Assembly: GCA_028278325.1 (NCBI GenBank)
Contig: JANQEO010000320.1
Coordinates: 62,001 to 126,000, forward strand
DNA length: 64,000 nt
Direction of reading: 5' to 3'
Source: Candidatus Binatia bacterium
Lineage (GTDB): Bacteria > Desulfobacterota > Binatia > UBA1149 > JAJCZL01
The notes beneath the pieces were generated by a model. It was not told the DNA's origin and made no database searches. It saw only the letters and a program-made list of their open reading frames with translations. Positions 8,145 through 16,351 of the stretch are shown one piece after another. A program made the translations under genes and the position numbers. Position 1 is the stretch's first letter. Each line of letters begins with the position of its first letter.

Positions 8145-8600
8145 ATGGCCTCTCAGATACACAGGGCGGATACCGACGTGCGTGTGGCGGCATGCTTCGA
8201 CGTGATGCACGAACTGCGGCCCCATCTCCAGCGTCAGGACTTCGTCGAGACGGTCAAGTGGATGCAGGAATACGACGCCTACCGCTTGGCCTACGGAACC
8301 GACCACAACTCGGTGGTGGTCGTTGCCGGCTACAGACTTTGCCACTATCTGGCCTGGGGTCCGACTCTGTATGTGGATGACCTGGTGACAGCTGAAGCGC
8401 ACCGCTCCAAGGGCTACGGTCACAGCATGATGGATTGGCTTCTGCAGGAGGCTGCGGCCGAGAACTGTGAGACGTTACAGCTCGATTCGGCGTTGTGGCG
8501 CAAGGAAGCACACCGATTCTACGAAAGAGAAGGCTTGGAGAAGGCTTCGTATCACTTCGGTATCGACATCGCCCGGGATTCTAAGGAGGAAGATCGATGA
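8145..8600 (+). CDS. GNAT family N-acetyltransferase
   Basis: A 151-residue protein with the acetyl-CoA-binding core of the GNAT superfamily. The strand LYVDDLVTAEAHRSKGYGHSM contains the Q/R-x-x-G-x-G/A pyrophosphate-binding motif as RSKGYG, and the C-terminal motif HRFYEREGLEKASYHFGI is typical of the family. It transfers an acetyl group to an amine; the acceptor is unknown. The start is ATG at 8145. The stop overlaps the next ATG (ATGA), which couples it to a MAPEG membrane protein. No other feature narrows the substrate. Confidence 0.85.
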   Translation: MASQIHRADTDVRVAACFDVMHELRPHLQRQDFVETVKWMQEYDAYRLAYGTDHNSVVVVAGYRLCHYLAWGPTLYVDDLVTAEAHRSKGYGHSMMDWLLQEAAAENCETLQLDSALWRKEAHRFYEREGLEKASYHFGIDIARDSKEEDR

Positions 8601-9004
8601 CCCCCGCACTCTATGCACTGATCGGTTTCGTGTTCTGGACCATCATACTGTTGTTCGGCGTCGCGGCCGCGCGCACCATGGCCGTGATGAAGGGTGAGGC
8701 GCAGCCGAACGAGTTCCCCGCCGGCGTTCCCCACGGTTCGGATTTCTACTGGCGCCTGAATCGCGCCCATATGAACTGTCTGGAGAATCTACCGCTGTTC
8801 GCGGCAGTGGTGCTCGCCGGCAGTGTGTCGAACCTGGATTCGGAGAGCTTTCATTCGATGGCGCGCATCTTCGTCATAGCAAGGGTTGCGCAGTCCCTGG
8901 TCCACCTTTCGTCGGGTTCGAGCATCGCGATCAACATCCGCTTCGCCTTCTTCCTGACGCAGATCGTCTGCCTGATCCTGATGTCTCTACAACTCGTGAT
9001 GTAA
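8597..9004 (+). CDS. MAPEG family membrane protein
   Basis: A 135-residue protein with four predicted membrane helices. The loop segment DFYWRLNRAHMNCLENLPLFAAVVL matches the conserved R-x-x-x-A-x-x-N-x-x-E-x-x-P motif of membrane-associated proteins in eicosanoid and glutathione metabolism (MAPEG). Bacterial members often have glutathione-transferase or peroxidase activity, but many are uncharacterised. It is translationally coupled to the upstream GNAT gene and converges with the prepilin peptidase gene. A second, more divergent MAPEG gene lies at 28575-29042. Confidence 0.85.
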   Translation: MTPALYALIGFVFWTIILLFGVAAARTMAVMKGEAQPNEFPAGVPHGSDFYWRLNRAHMNCLENLPLFAAVVLAGSVSNLDSESFHSMARIFVIARVAQSLVHLSSGSSIAINIRFAFFLTQIVCLILMSLQLVM

Positions 9005-9022
9005 CGGCGCGAAGAGCGCTGT

Positions 9023-9796
9023 TCAGAACAGCAGGTTCGGCAGGTCGAGATATACGCCGATGAGAGCGGGACCGTTGAACACGTAGAGCATCGCTCCGAA
9101 GGCAAGGAAGGGCCCGAAGGGAATCTCCATGCCCAGGCCGGCACGGCGGCCGAGAACCATCACAATGCCGATCAGGCTGCCGACCAGGGAGCCCACGAGG
9201 AGGGTGAACAGAACCGCCTCCCAGCCGAGAAAGCCTCCCACCATTGCGAGCAGCTTGACGTCGCCGAGGCCCATACCCTCTTGTTTGCGCAGCATCTGGT
9301 AGGCCCAGGCGACACCCCAGAGGATTCCTCCACCGATCAGTATCCCGATGAGGGAGTCCATGACCGTGATGTGCCCGACTATGAACGCTGCCGCCGGCGC
9401 CACGATGATGGACGGCAGGGTGATGGCGTCCGGGATGATGTAGTGGTCGATGTCTATGAAGGTCACCACGATCATGGCGCAGCCCAGCAGGAAGTAGAGC
9501 ACGGCCTCGAGAGGTCCGAAGGCGGCGCGGGCGACCAGCACCGCGAGTAGGGCAGTGAGCGATTCCACCATGGGGTAGCGCACGGAGATCGGCGTGTTGC
9601 AGCCTCGGCAGCGGCCTCGAAGGACGACGTAGCTGAGTATGGGCAGGTTTTCGTACCAGCTCAGAGTCCGGTCGCATATCGGGCAATGGGAGGGCGGGCG
9701 CACCACCGACATCCCTTTGGGGACTCTCACGATACAGACGTTGAGGAAGCTGCCTACGCAGAGGCCGAGCACCAGGGCCAACGTCTCGATCATCAT
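9023..9796 (-). CDS. Prepilin peptidase / N-methyltransferase (A24)
   Basis: The protein has about eight membrane helices and two zinc-binding pairs in the N-terminal cytoplasmic loop, CPIC and CRGC, as in full-length PilD/GspO enzymes that both cleave and N-methylate prepilins. The two catalytic aspartates are in FIDIDHYIIPD and GLGDVKLLA, the latter being the GxGD motif of aspartic membrane peptidases. I place the start at the MMIETLALVLG methionine (9796); an upstream ATG at 9844 adds 16 residues without family character. It is the last gene of the pseudopilus operon and presumably processes the pilin encoded just upstream. Confidence 0.92.
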   Translation of the reverse strand: MMIETLALVLGLCVGSFLNVCIVRVPKGMSVVRPPSHCPICDRTLSWYENLPILSYVVLRGRCRGCNTPISVRYPMVESLTALLAVLVARAAFGPLEAVLYFLLGCAMIVVTFIDIDHYIIPDAITLPSIIVAPAAAFIVGHITVMDSLIGILIGGGILWGVAWAYQMLRKQEGMGLGDVKLLAMVGGFLGWEAVLFTLLVGSLVGSLIGIVMVLGRRAGLGMEIPFGPFLAFGAMLYVFNGPALIGVYLDLPNLLF

Positions 9797-9902
9797 CTGC
9801 GGCGTCACGGTGTTGATTGTGCTTGCCGTCAGGGCCGGCCGCAACTCCGATGCTTTTCGATAGCATACGGCAGTGCTTCACGAGTCGTGCCGACGACTTC
9901 GG

Positions 9903-10271
9903 TCAGGGAGCGGGGATTGCGGGCATACCGGTCATGGCCGGTTGTTCGGAGTTATCCCAACGGTAGTCGTGAGCCGCACCGGGATGGCGGGCCAGGGCAC
10001 GGAAGGATCTCGCATCGGCTTCCTCGATGGTGATCTCCACGCCGGGTGATGGCTTGAAGGTTTCGAGGTCTTCGACGGCTGAAGCGTATTCTTCGTTCTC
10101 CACTCGGTAGAGCTCTTGTGTGGCGGCGAGGTTTCTGAGGTCCTGCTGACAACGGGAATCGTATGCCGCCGCCCGGAAATCACCGAAGCGCGGTATGGAG
10201 ATGGCCGCCAGGATGCTGATGATGGCGATGGCGACGAGTAGCTCGAGAAGGCTGAAGCCATTTCGATTCAT
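9903..10271 (-). CDS. Type IV pilin-like / general secretion pseudopilin
   Basis: This small protein of 122 residues starts MNRNGFSLLELLVAIAIISI. The short basic leader ending in Gly, then F-S-L-L-E-L with Glu at position +5, is the class III signal cleaved by prepilin peptidase after Gly5. The hydrophobic N-terminal helix is followed by a short globular part with a single Cys and a Pro-rich end. It is shorter than most GspG or PilA major pilins. The gene starts one base after the stop of the platform-protein gene and lies between it and the peptidase, so it is the likely substrate of this minimal apparatus. Confidence 0.9.
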   Translation of the reverse strand: MNRNGFSLLELLVAIAIISILAAISIPRFGDFRAAAYDSRCQQDLRNLAATQELYRVENEEYASAVEDLETFKPSPGVEITIEEADARSFRALARHPGAAHDYRWDNSEQPAMTGMPAIPAP

Positions 10272-10272
10272 G

Positions 10273-11349
10273 TCACAGCCCGCCGAGAACGGCTGCGGAG
10301 TTCAGAATCGGTTGATAGAGGGCCAGTGCGCTCATCCCGACGGCCACGGCCATGAGGATCACAGCAGCAGGTTCGGCCGTGGCGACGAGGCGGTCGACGG
10401 CTTCGCTGCGCCGCTGGGCGCAGACCGCGGCCATTTGCGCGAAGGCGCTCGGGTAGTCTCCGATAGCTTCCGCTTGGCGAAGCAGGCCTACATCGCTTCC
10501 GGAAGCATCGAGCCCGGCGCGGGCCAGCGCTTCGCTCAGCGTCGCTCCGCGCAAGACGAGCCGCCTCATACGGGCGATGCACGCTCGTACGTAAAGGTTC
10601 CCCACAGCAGAAGCCGAAAGAGACAAGGCCTCGGCGACATCGCATCCCGACGCGAGTAAGGCGCTGAGCACGCCGTAGACTCTCTGCTTGTAGGACGCTG
10701 CCACGATCGTGCCGATCGCAGGAATCGAAACCGCCAAACGATCGAGCGCGTGACGGGCGGAGGCGGAGGTGCGATAGGCGCATGCGACGAGCAGTACGAC
10801 GCAGGCCAAGGTCAGGAGCGTGCGCGGACCGTAGGCGGACGTGAAGGTGCCGGCTTTCAGCAAAGCCCTCGTGGCCGGCGGAAGGTTAGCGCCGCCCGAT
10901 GCGTAGAGATCGGCCAGTGGCGGCAATACCACCGTAGACATCAGGGTCATAACCGCCATCATCGTCACTACCAGCAAGCATGGGTATGTCAGTGCGGCCG
11001 TGATTCGACGACGCTCCTGATCGGAGGACTCGAGCTGGTCGACCAATATCCCGACCGACTCTCTTACCGTTCCCCCGCGCTCTCCGGCCCGAATGACGGC
11101 TACTTCGTCATCGCCGAGGGCCCCGGTAGTCGCTCTCAGCACCTCTGAGAGGCTACGGCCTCTCTCGACTGAAGTTGCGATGCGCGCCAGCAGAGCGGCC
11201 GGGCTGCCCCCGCATGTTGCGCCGGCTCTGAGCGCCTCGCCCAGGGGCATGCCTGCGCTCATCAAATCGTGAACGCGTCTCAGCGCCGCGCGCGTCGCCC
11301 GCCTACCCACAGAGCGGCGACGGGCTCGAGCCCCGGGCGGGGTTCTCAT
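10273..11349 (-). CDS. Type II secretion / type IV pilus inner-membrane platform protein (GspF/PilC family)
   Basis: A 358-residue protein with the two duplicated GspF domains. The first repeat contains MPLGEALRAG and the GERGGTVRESVGILVDQLE segment; the second contains ASGCDVAEALSLSASAVGN and LLRQAEAIGDYPSAF. Three hydrophobic helices are visible (LLVVTMMAVMTLMSTVVLPPL, LLTLACVVLLVACAY and a C-terminal AAVILMAVAVGMSALAL). It anchors the assembly ATPase and drives pilin polymerisation. The ATG overlaps the stop of the ATPase gene (ATGA). The N-terminus is Arg-rich and shorter than in classical PilC. Confidence 0.9.
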   Translation of the reverse strand: MRTPPGARARRRSVGRRATRAALRRVHDLMSAGMPLGEALRAGATCGGSPAALLARIATSVERGRSLSEVLRATTGALGDDEVAVIRAGERGGTVRESVGILVDQLESSDQERRRITAALTYPCLLVVTMMAVMTLMSTVVLPPLADLYASGGANLPPATRALLKAGTFTSAYGPRTLLTLACVVLLVACAYRTSASARHALDRLAVSIPAIGTIVAASYKQRVYGVLSALLASGCDVAEALSLSASAVGNLYVRACIARMRRLVLRGATLSEALARAGLDASGSDVGLLRQAEAIGDYPSAFAQMAAVCAQRRSEAVDRLVATAEPAAVILMAVAVGMSALALYQPILNSAAVLGGL

Positions 11350-12593
11350 CTTGGGGCGCCCTGGCCGTTGCTCGCGTTTCCACCGGCAGGCTCAGGACAA
11401 TGTGCGAGGACTTGAGCGATACTGGTGTGCCCGTCCGCCACGCTGCGCAGTCCTGCCTCGAGCAGGCTTCGAGCTGAAGGGGCGCGGGAGTCGAGGGTGC
11501 CACCTCCGCGGCGCGATCCTTCCAGTACTTCGAAGATGGCGAACCTGCCCGCGTATCCGACCCCTTCGCAACGTTCGCAGCCGCGTGCAACGGGCAGGGA
11601 AGACGGGGAGGCGACGCCATGGCGCTCGAATATCCGCCGTTGCGCATCCGTGATCGGAGAGCAGCCCGCGCAATCGCGGCACAGGGCGCGAAGGAGTCTT
11701 TGTGCGACAACCAGGCTGACGGTCGACGATACGAGGTGGTCGGCGATGCCGAGGTCGCGCAAGCGAACCAGGGCCTCGTTGCAATCGGAGGTGTGGAGAG
11801 TGCTGAGCACCAAGTGGCCTGTCAGTGCAGCGCGGCAGCCGATCCCTGCGCTGGCTGGGTCGCGCATCTCGCCCACCATCATGATGTCGGGATCTTGGCG
11901 AAGCAGCGCGCGCAGCACCGTGGGGAAATCGCGACCTACGGCGTCGTCGACCTCGACCTGGGAGATGCCGCCGAGCCGAAGCTCGACCGGGTCTTCCACC
12001 GTCATGATGGACCTGCTTGGACCGCGCAGATGGCCGAGGGCGGAGTACAGTGTGGTGGTCTTGCCGCTCCCCGTGGGCCCGACGACGGTGATCAGGCCGT
12101 CGGGTTTGGATAGCGCGCGCCTGAACGTAGCCAGAGTCACGTCGTTCATGCCCAACTCGGACAGAGCCAGGCTACGGGCCCCGTGCTGCACTATGCGCAG
12201 GGCTACCTTGCACCCGCCGACCACGGGCATGAACGCGGCACGAACGTCGAGACGGCCGTCGGCGCCGATGTCGACGCCAAAGGCTCCATCCTGAGGAAGC
12301 CGCTGTTGGGCGAGATCGACGTTGGCCAGAAGCTTGAGACGGGTGATCAGGGCCGAGTGCAGGGATGCCGGCGGGCGGGCGCAGTCGTGCAGCAGTCCGT
12401 CGCTACGCACGCGTACACGCATGCCGCTTTCGCACGGTTCGAAGTGCAGGTCCGATGCTCGACGCCGGGCGGCTTCGGCCAGGTAGGCGTCCACGAGCCG
12501 CACGGCCGGGGCACGGGTCGCCTCTCCTCGTGAGCCGCGCGCAAGGCCGTTGCCGCCCTCAGCGACACTCGAAGGATGGTCGACCGGACGCAC
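11346..12593 (-). CDS. Type II secretion / type IV pilus assembly ATPase (GspE/PilB family), N-terminally short
   Basis: A 415-residue traffic ATPase with Walker A GPTGSGKT at 172-179, an Asp box around VEDPVE (199-204), Walker B in PDIMMVGEMRD (235-245), a His box around GHLVLSTLHTSD (259-270), and a zinc tetracysteine region (CRDCAGC at 305-311, CERC at 339-342). Full-length PilB and GspE proteins are usually near 500-570 residues; here the N-terminal N1 domain is missing and the sequence begins almost directly with the N2-like domain (ASDLHFEP). The start is a GTG. It heads a four-gene operon with the platform protein, a pilin and the prepilin peptidase. Confidence 0.92.
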   Translation of the reverse strand: MRPVDHPSSVAEGGNGLARGSRGEATRAPAVRLVDAYLAEAARRRASDLHFEPCESGMRVRVRSDGLLHDCARPPASLHSALITRLKLLANVDLAQQRLPQDGAFGVDIGADGRLDVRAAFMPVVGGCKVALRIVQHGARSLALSELGMNDVTLATFRRALSKPDGLITVVGPTGSGKTTTLYSALGHLRGPSRSIMTVEDPVELRLGGISQVEVDDAVGRDFPTVLRALLRQDPDIMMVGEMRDPASAGIGCRAALTGHLVLSTLHTSDCNEALVRLRDLGIADHLVSSTVSLVVAQRLLRALCRDCAGCSPITDAQRRIFERHGVASPSSLPVARGCERCEGVGYAGRFAIFEVLEGSRRGGGTLDSRAPSARSLLEAGLRSVADGHTSIAQVLAHCPEPAGGNASNGQGAPR

Positions 12594-12653
12594 GAAGAGG
12601 GCCTATCGACGCAGGCCACCTCAGCGCAATCCCGGTCGTGTAATTCGATCGGG

Positions 12654-13622
12654 CTAGTGAGTTATGGAACCGGCCACGCTGCTACCGTGCATCCAGCGCC
12701 TCATCGCGTCGACGGGCGCGATGTCGGTGCCGAGATCATGCTCGCGGCGTAGGTAGAACGTATTGACCAGCGCGTGCTGGCCACCAATGACCCCGTGACT
12801 TACGAGGTCGGTCAGCACGGCCCAGCTGTGCAACGGAGGGAACTCTACCTCGACCATGCGGCTGATATCGGCTTGGAAGTCATCGTCGTCCTTGAGGTAG
12901 TCGTGAAGACGAAGCATCGCACGGTCGTAGGGCGAGGAGTCGACCAGTTCGGCCTGAGGGATGCCGGCTCGTTTCAGAGTCCTGAGAGTTCCGGAGAAGG
13001 CACGCCCGAGCAGCCCCGGGTTCAGTGACCTGTCACCTTGCCGCTTGATGCCCGCCGCTTCTCCAAACTCCTCGAGTAGATCCGGCATCAGCCCGCTCGA
13101 CTTCCAGCGGCGAGGTTCGCTCGGGTGCACGTTGGTGAAGAAGCGGAGGATGCGATCCCCGTGAGTGGCGCCGCTGGGAAACGCATCGGTGTGGATCATC
13201 TCGTTGCTCGAGTGGCGGCTCAGCTCGCGGCCTTTCTCTTGGAGAGGCCGGTAGTTGACCTTACCGATTCGCCAATCCTTGCAGTACTCAGGAACTATTC
13301 GTGTGAGGAACTTTTGTACTTCCTGGTTGTGCGCCCGCAATATTCGCGCGGTGCGCTCGCGGCGAACCTGGTCTTTCTTGATGCCGGTTATGTAGTCGCC
13401 GTCGGGATGAAAGCTGATGTTCTTGAGGGTGATGGCGCTCCCCAGGTCGTTGCGTAGGAACTCCAGGTCGTCTTGGTTCGGAAGCGTGAGCAGCCCCGGC
13501 GGGAATACCAGGATCTGACCGCGGGTGAGCCGCTTGCCGAGACGGCCCTCGGCGCCGGCACCCGGGCTCAGCATGTCCTCGGTGACGGTAAAGAGCGAAG
13601 TGCTCGTTCTGTGGCCAGCCAT
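12654..13622 (-). CDS. Kdo hydroxylase-like Fe(II)/2-oxoglutarate dioxygenase
   Basis: A 322-residue protein resembling the Kdo hydroxylase (KdoO) family, which hydroxylates the 3-deoxy-D-manno-octulosonic acid of the lipopolysaccharide inner core. The iron-binding triad is visible as MIHTDAFPS (His144, Asp146) and VLTDLVSHGVIGG (His276). The neighbouring RILRFFTNVHPSEPRRW and RLHDYLKDDDDFQ stretches also match the family as I remember it. If correct, this organism makes Kdo-containing LPS. No LPS core or lipid A gene is adjacent in the window. The gene is divergent from an MDR oxidoreductase across a strong palindrome. Confidence 0.82.
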   Translation of the reverse strand: MAGHRTSTSLFTVTEDMLSPGAGAEGRLGKRLTRGQILVFPPGLLTLPNQDDLEFLRNDLGSAITLKNISFHPDGDYITGIKKDQVRRERTARILRAHNQEVQKFLTRIVPEYCKDWRIGKVNYRPLQEKGRELSRHSSNEMIHTDAFPSGATHGDRILRFFTNVHPSEPRRWKSSGLMPDLLEEFGEAAGIKRQGDRSLNPGLLGRAFSGTLRTLKRAGIPQAELVDSSPYDRAMLRLHDYLKDDDDFQADISRMVEVEFPPLHSWAVLTDLVSHGVIGGQHALVNTFYLRREHDLGTDIAPVDAMRRWMHGSSVAGSITH

Positions 13623-13687
13623 CGTTGCTCTTGGTGTGCCCTTCGACCGTTTTCGAAACTAGGGTCGGCGGTTCCAAGAGTCAACTT

Positions 13688-13714
13688 TGTCAACACCGTC
13701 AAGCGGCGTTGACA
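13688..13714. promoter_or_regulatory. 27-base near-perfect palindrome, probable operator
   Basis: Left arm TGTCAACACCG (13688-13698) and right arm CGGCGTTGACA (13704-13714) match at ten of eleven positions around a five-base centre. The right arm contains the -35 hexamer TTGACA of the promoter for the MDR gene. The size and symmetry fit a TetR- or MarR-type repressor site that could control both divergent genes. No regulator gene is adjacent. Confidence 0.6.
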
Positions 13715-13738
13715 GTATGCGTTGCGCCCAGGTAGGTT
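13709..13738 (+). promoter_or_regulatory. Sigma70-type promoter for the MDR oxidoreductase gene
   Basis: A perfect -35 hexamer TTGACA (13709-13714) is followed after 18 bases by TAGGTT (13733-13738) as a weak -10. The start codon is 27 bases downstream, with a good Shine-Dalgarno GGGAGG seven bases before the ATG. The promoter overlaps the palindrome, so repression by occlusion is plausible. Confidence 0.5.
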
Positions 13739-13765
13739 GCCGCTTCCTTTCGACGGGAGGTAGCG

Positions 13766-14788
13766 ATGCGACAGGTGTGGATTCCGAAAGCCGGTGAGCC
13801 CGAGGTCCTGCAAGTGAGGGAGGCGCCCGATCCTGAGCCGCGCGCGGGCGAGCTGCGAGTCCGGGTCGAGGCATCAGGCGTGAACTTCGCGGACATCATG
13901 GGACGCATGGGCATCTATCCCGATCTCCCCAAGATGCCGGTGGTCGTCGGCTACGAGGTGGGGGGACGCGTCGACAAGGTCGGCGGCGGCGTAGACGCGA
14001 GTTGGGTCGGTAAGGACGTGTTCGCGATGACGCGATTCGGCGGGTACTCCGATGTCGTTTGCGTTCCCGAAGCCCAGTTGTTCGAGCGCCCGGCCTCGAT
14101 GAGCGCCGCCGAAGGCGCGGCCATTCCCGTCAACTACTACACGGCCTACCAGTTGATAATCGCCATGGGCGGCCTGAAGGCGCATGAGACGGTTCTCGTC
14201 CATTCGGCTGGCGGGGGCGTAGGCATCGCTGCCATCCAGCTCGCAAAGCATATCGGCGCGACGGTCATAGGAACGGCGAGCGGGCCCAAGCATGAATTTC
14301 TCAAGGGCATCGGTGCGGATCACCTGATCAATTACCGAAACGAGGATTTCGAGAAGCGCACCATGGAGATCACCAATGGCAGAGGAGTCGAGCTCATCCT
14401 CGACGCCGTAGGCGGCGACTCGTTCAAGAAGGGGTATCGCGTGTTGGCGCCAACCGGCCGCCTGGGTATGTTCGGAATGTCGGCAGCCGCGACGTCCAAG
14501 ACGCGGAGCATCGCATCACTGGTCGGGACTTTGGTGCAGATGCCCTGGCTGCAGTTCACTCCACCGTCGTTGATGAACGAGAACAAGGGCGTCTTCGGCG
14601 TGAACCTCGGACACATGTGGGGAGAGATCGACCGCTTGAGAGGGTGGGGCGAACATCTTCTCCAGCTCTACGATCAGGGCGTGGTCAAGCCTCACGTCGA
14701 CAAGGCGTTCTCCTTCGACGAGGCGGGGGCCGCCCACCACTACATTCAGGACCGCAAGAACACAGGGAAGGTAATCTTGACGCCATGA
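13766..14788 (+). CDS. Zinc-type MDR oxidoreductase (quinone oxidoreductase / VAT1-like)
   Basis: A 340-residue medium-chain dehydrogenase/reductase. The N-terminal GroES-like domain starts MRQVWIPKAGEPEVLQV and contains VEASGVNFADIMGRMGIY, typical of the quinone oxidoreductase branch rather than zinc alcohol dehydrogenases; the catalytic-zinc Cys is absent. The nucleotide-binding motif HSAGGGVGIAAIQLAK lies near residue 150. It probably reduces a quinone or enone with NADPH. An insertion rich in aromatic and hydrophobic residues (ASLVGTLVQMPWLQFTPPSLM) resembles VAT1/synaptic-vesicle-type members. It overlaps the following secreted-protein gene by ATGA. Confidence 0.87.
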   Translation: MRQVWIPKAGEPEVLQVREAPDPEPRAGELRVRVEASGVNFADIMGRMGIYPDLPKMPVVVGYEVGGRVDKVGGGVDASWVGKDVFAMTRFGGYSDVVCVPEAQLFERPASMSAAEGAAIPVNYYTAYQLIIAMGGLKAHETVLVHSAGGGVGIAAIQLAKHIGATVIGTASGPKHEFLKGIGADHLINYRNEDFEKRTMEITNGRGVELILDAVGGDSFKKGYRVLAPTGRLGMFGMSAAATSKTRSIASLVGTLVQMPWLQFTPPSLMNENKGVFGVNLGHMWGEIDRLRGWGEHLLQLYDQGVVKPHVDKAFSFDEAGAAHHYIQDRKNTGKVILTP

Positions 14789-16287
14789 GCCACAAGCCCC
14801 GCTTCCCTCCCATCGCAATCCTCTTCGTCATGCTGTTCGCGATCGCCGTGACGGTCGCGGCTGTTACGCCCGTCGGCGACGACTTCCAGATCAATCCCCC
14901 AGGTGCTTTCAGCTCGTCTGCGTTCCTGCAGGCGAAACGTCACGTAAGCGCGGCTTCCGACGGCAGCTTCGTGGTGGTGTGGTACGGGTCCAACGGGTCG
15001 GCCGATCCCTACAACATCTACAATGCAGTGTGGGGGCGCCGTTTCGACAGCGCCGGCATGCCTCTGACGGACCGCTTCATGGTCAACAGCTACACGACGG
15101 GTAGCCAGGCCAACCCTGCGGTGGCATCGACGCAGAGTGGTAGCTTTCTCGTGGTTTGGCAGGGCTCTCCCGACGGTACGATAAGCGGCAACGAGGTAAA
15201 GGGCCGCATGTTCGGCGCCGACGGGTTGCCGGCCACCGACGAGTTCCAGGTCAACACGCACACCGACATGTTCCAGGGAGAGCCGAGCATAGCTGCGTGG
15301 GACAACGGTGACTTCGTCGTGGTATGGACCAGCGTGGTCTTCGGGCAGGCCGCCGACATAGCCGGCCAGCGCTTCGATTCCGACGGCGATCCCATCGGCA
15401 CCGAGTTCGCCGTGAACTCCTACACGACCCTGGCCCAGGGAACCCCGCAAGTGTCGACGACGTCCAACGGGTTCGTTGCCACCTGGGGAAGCCTCGACAT
15501 CGACGACAGCGCCGTCGGTGTTGTCGCCCGCCGTTTCGACATGACCGGCGCCGGGATCGGTGACGACTTCATCGTCAACACCTACACGACCTTCGATCAG
15601 GAGGAGCCCGATGTCTCGGCCGCTGATGACGGCTCTTTCGTCGTGGTCTGGGAGAGTGGCGGTCAGGACGGCGAAAACGAGGGGGTGTTCGGCCAACGCT
15701 TCGACACCAACGGCATGCCCGCGGGCACCGAGTTTCAGGTATCGGTCACGACGACTGACTCCCAGCATGAACCGTCGGTGTACTACGACGCTGACGGGAT
15801 CGTGGTGGTGTGGTCCGACGAGCCGCGCACGCCGTCGCTCCAGGATCCGGTCGAGACGACTGCGCGCTGTTATGACGTCGACGGCAATCCTCTCACCGGC
15901 GAGGTCTCGCTGTCCGAGGCAATCGACTGTCTCGATTGCAGAACGTCGGTCACGCGCGGTGGCACCGGCGAACTTGTCGCGGCGTGGACAGGGCCGCCCG
16001 ACGGTCAGTTCGGCTTTGCCGTGCGGGCTAGACGCCTGGACTTACCGGCTTCCGGCGCCTGCGGAGACCCGGTCGATCCGGCTCTTCTGCTTGCGCGGGT
16101 CGGCACTGAGGCGGTCAACGCCTCGGACGCGCTCTTCGTTCTGCAGGCCGCTGTGGGCGCGGCCCAATGCCTGGAGTGCATATGCAACGTCGACAGCGAG
16201 GGGGGGATCACGGCTACGGATGCACTCCTGGTGCTTCAAGTCGGTGTAGGGCAGACCAACATCGTATTGAACTGTCCACCCTGCTGA
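14785..16287 (+). CDS. Secreted tandem-repeat protein with C-terminal dockerin-like module
   Basis: The product from the ATG at 14785 is 500 residues with an N-terminal signal segment (PPIAILFVMLFAIAVTVAAV). Residues of about 30-420 consist of six to seven repeats of roughly 55 residues, each with a GQRFDSDGxPxGTEFxVN strand, a SYTTxxQGxPxVS stretch and a FVVVW strand, suggesting a beta-propeller or similar sheet structure. The last 76 residues (16057-16287) form a dockerin-like double repeat ending CPPC. The first half-repeat has an altered, longer loop and lacks the acidic calcium-loop positions. It is probably surface-exposed, and its start codon overlaps the stop of the MDR gene, an unexpected pairing. 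Confidence 0.78.
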   Translation: MSHKPRFPPIAILFVMLFAIAVTVAAVTPVGDDFQINPPGAFSSSAFLQAKRHVSAASDGSFVVVWYGSNGSADPYNIYNAVWGRRFDSAGMPLTDRFMVNSYTTGSQANPAVASTQSGSFLVVWQGSPDGTISGNEVKGRMFGADGLPATDEFQVNTHTDMFQGEPSIAAWDNGDFVVVWTSVVFGQAADIAGQRFDSDGDPIGTEFAVNSYTTLAQGTPQVSTTSNGFVATWGSLDIDDSAVGVVARRFDMTGAGIGDDFIVNTYTTFDQEEPDVSAADDGSFVVVWESGGQDGENEGVFGQRFDTNGMPAGTEFQVSVTTTDSQHEPSVYYDADGIVVVWSDEPRTPSLQDPVETTARCYDVDGNPLTGEVSLSEAIDCLDCRTSVTRGGTGELVAAWTGPPDGQFGFAVRARRLDLPASGACGDPVDPALLLARVGTEAVNASDALFVLQAAVGAAQCLECICNVDSEGGITATDALLVLQVGVGQTNIVLNCPPC

Positions 16288-16351
16288 CCTCGATCGAGGC
16301 GGTTGCAGGATCAATCTGGTTGATCGTCTCTCTGCCGGTGGCAGGCGGGTT

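Noticed and set aside
9018..9032. GCTGTTC-A-GAACAGC palindrome at the end of the prepilin peptidase gene
   Set aside because: It is a perfect 7-1-7 palindrome between convergent genes, but has no T-tract and overlaps the stop codon; too little to call a terminator or operator.
8931..9881. Minus-strand frame of 316 codons with Arg/His-rich translation
   Set aside because: It overlaps the prepilin peptidase in another frame and has an unnatural composition.
14746..15768. Minus-strand frame of 340 codons
   Set aside because: Antisense to the repeat-rich secreted protein; its periodicity mirrors the repeats of the real gene.
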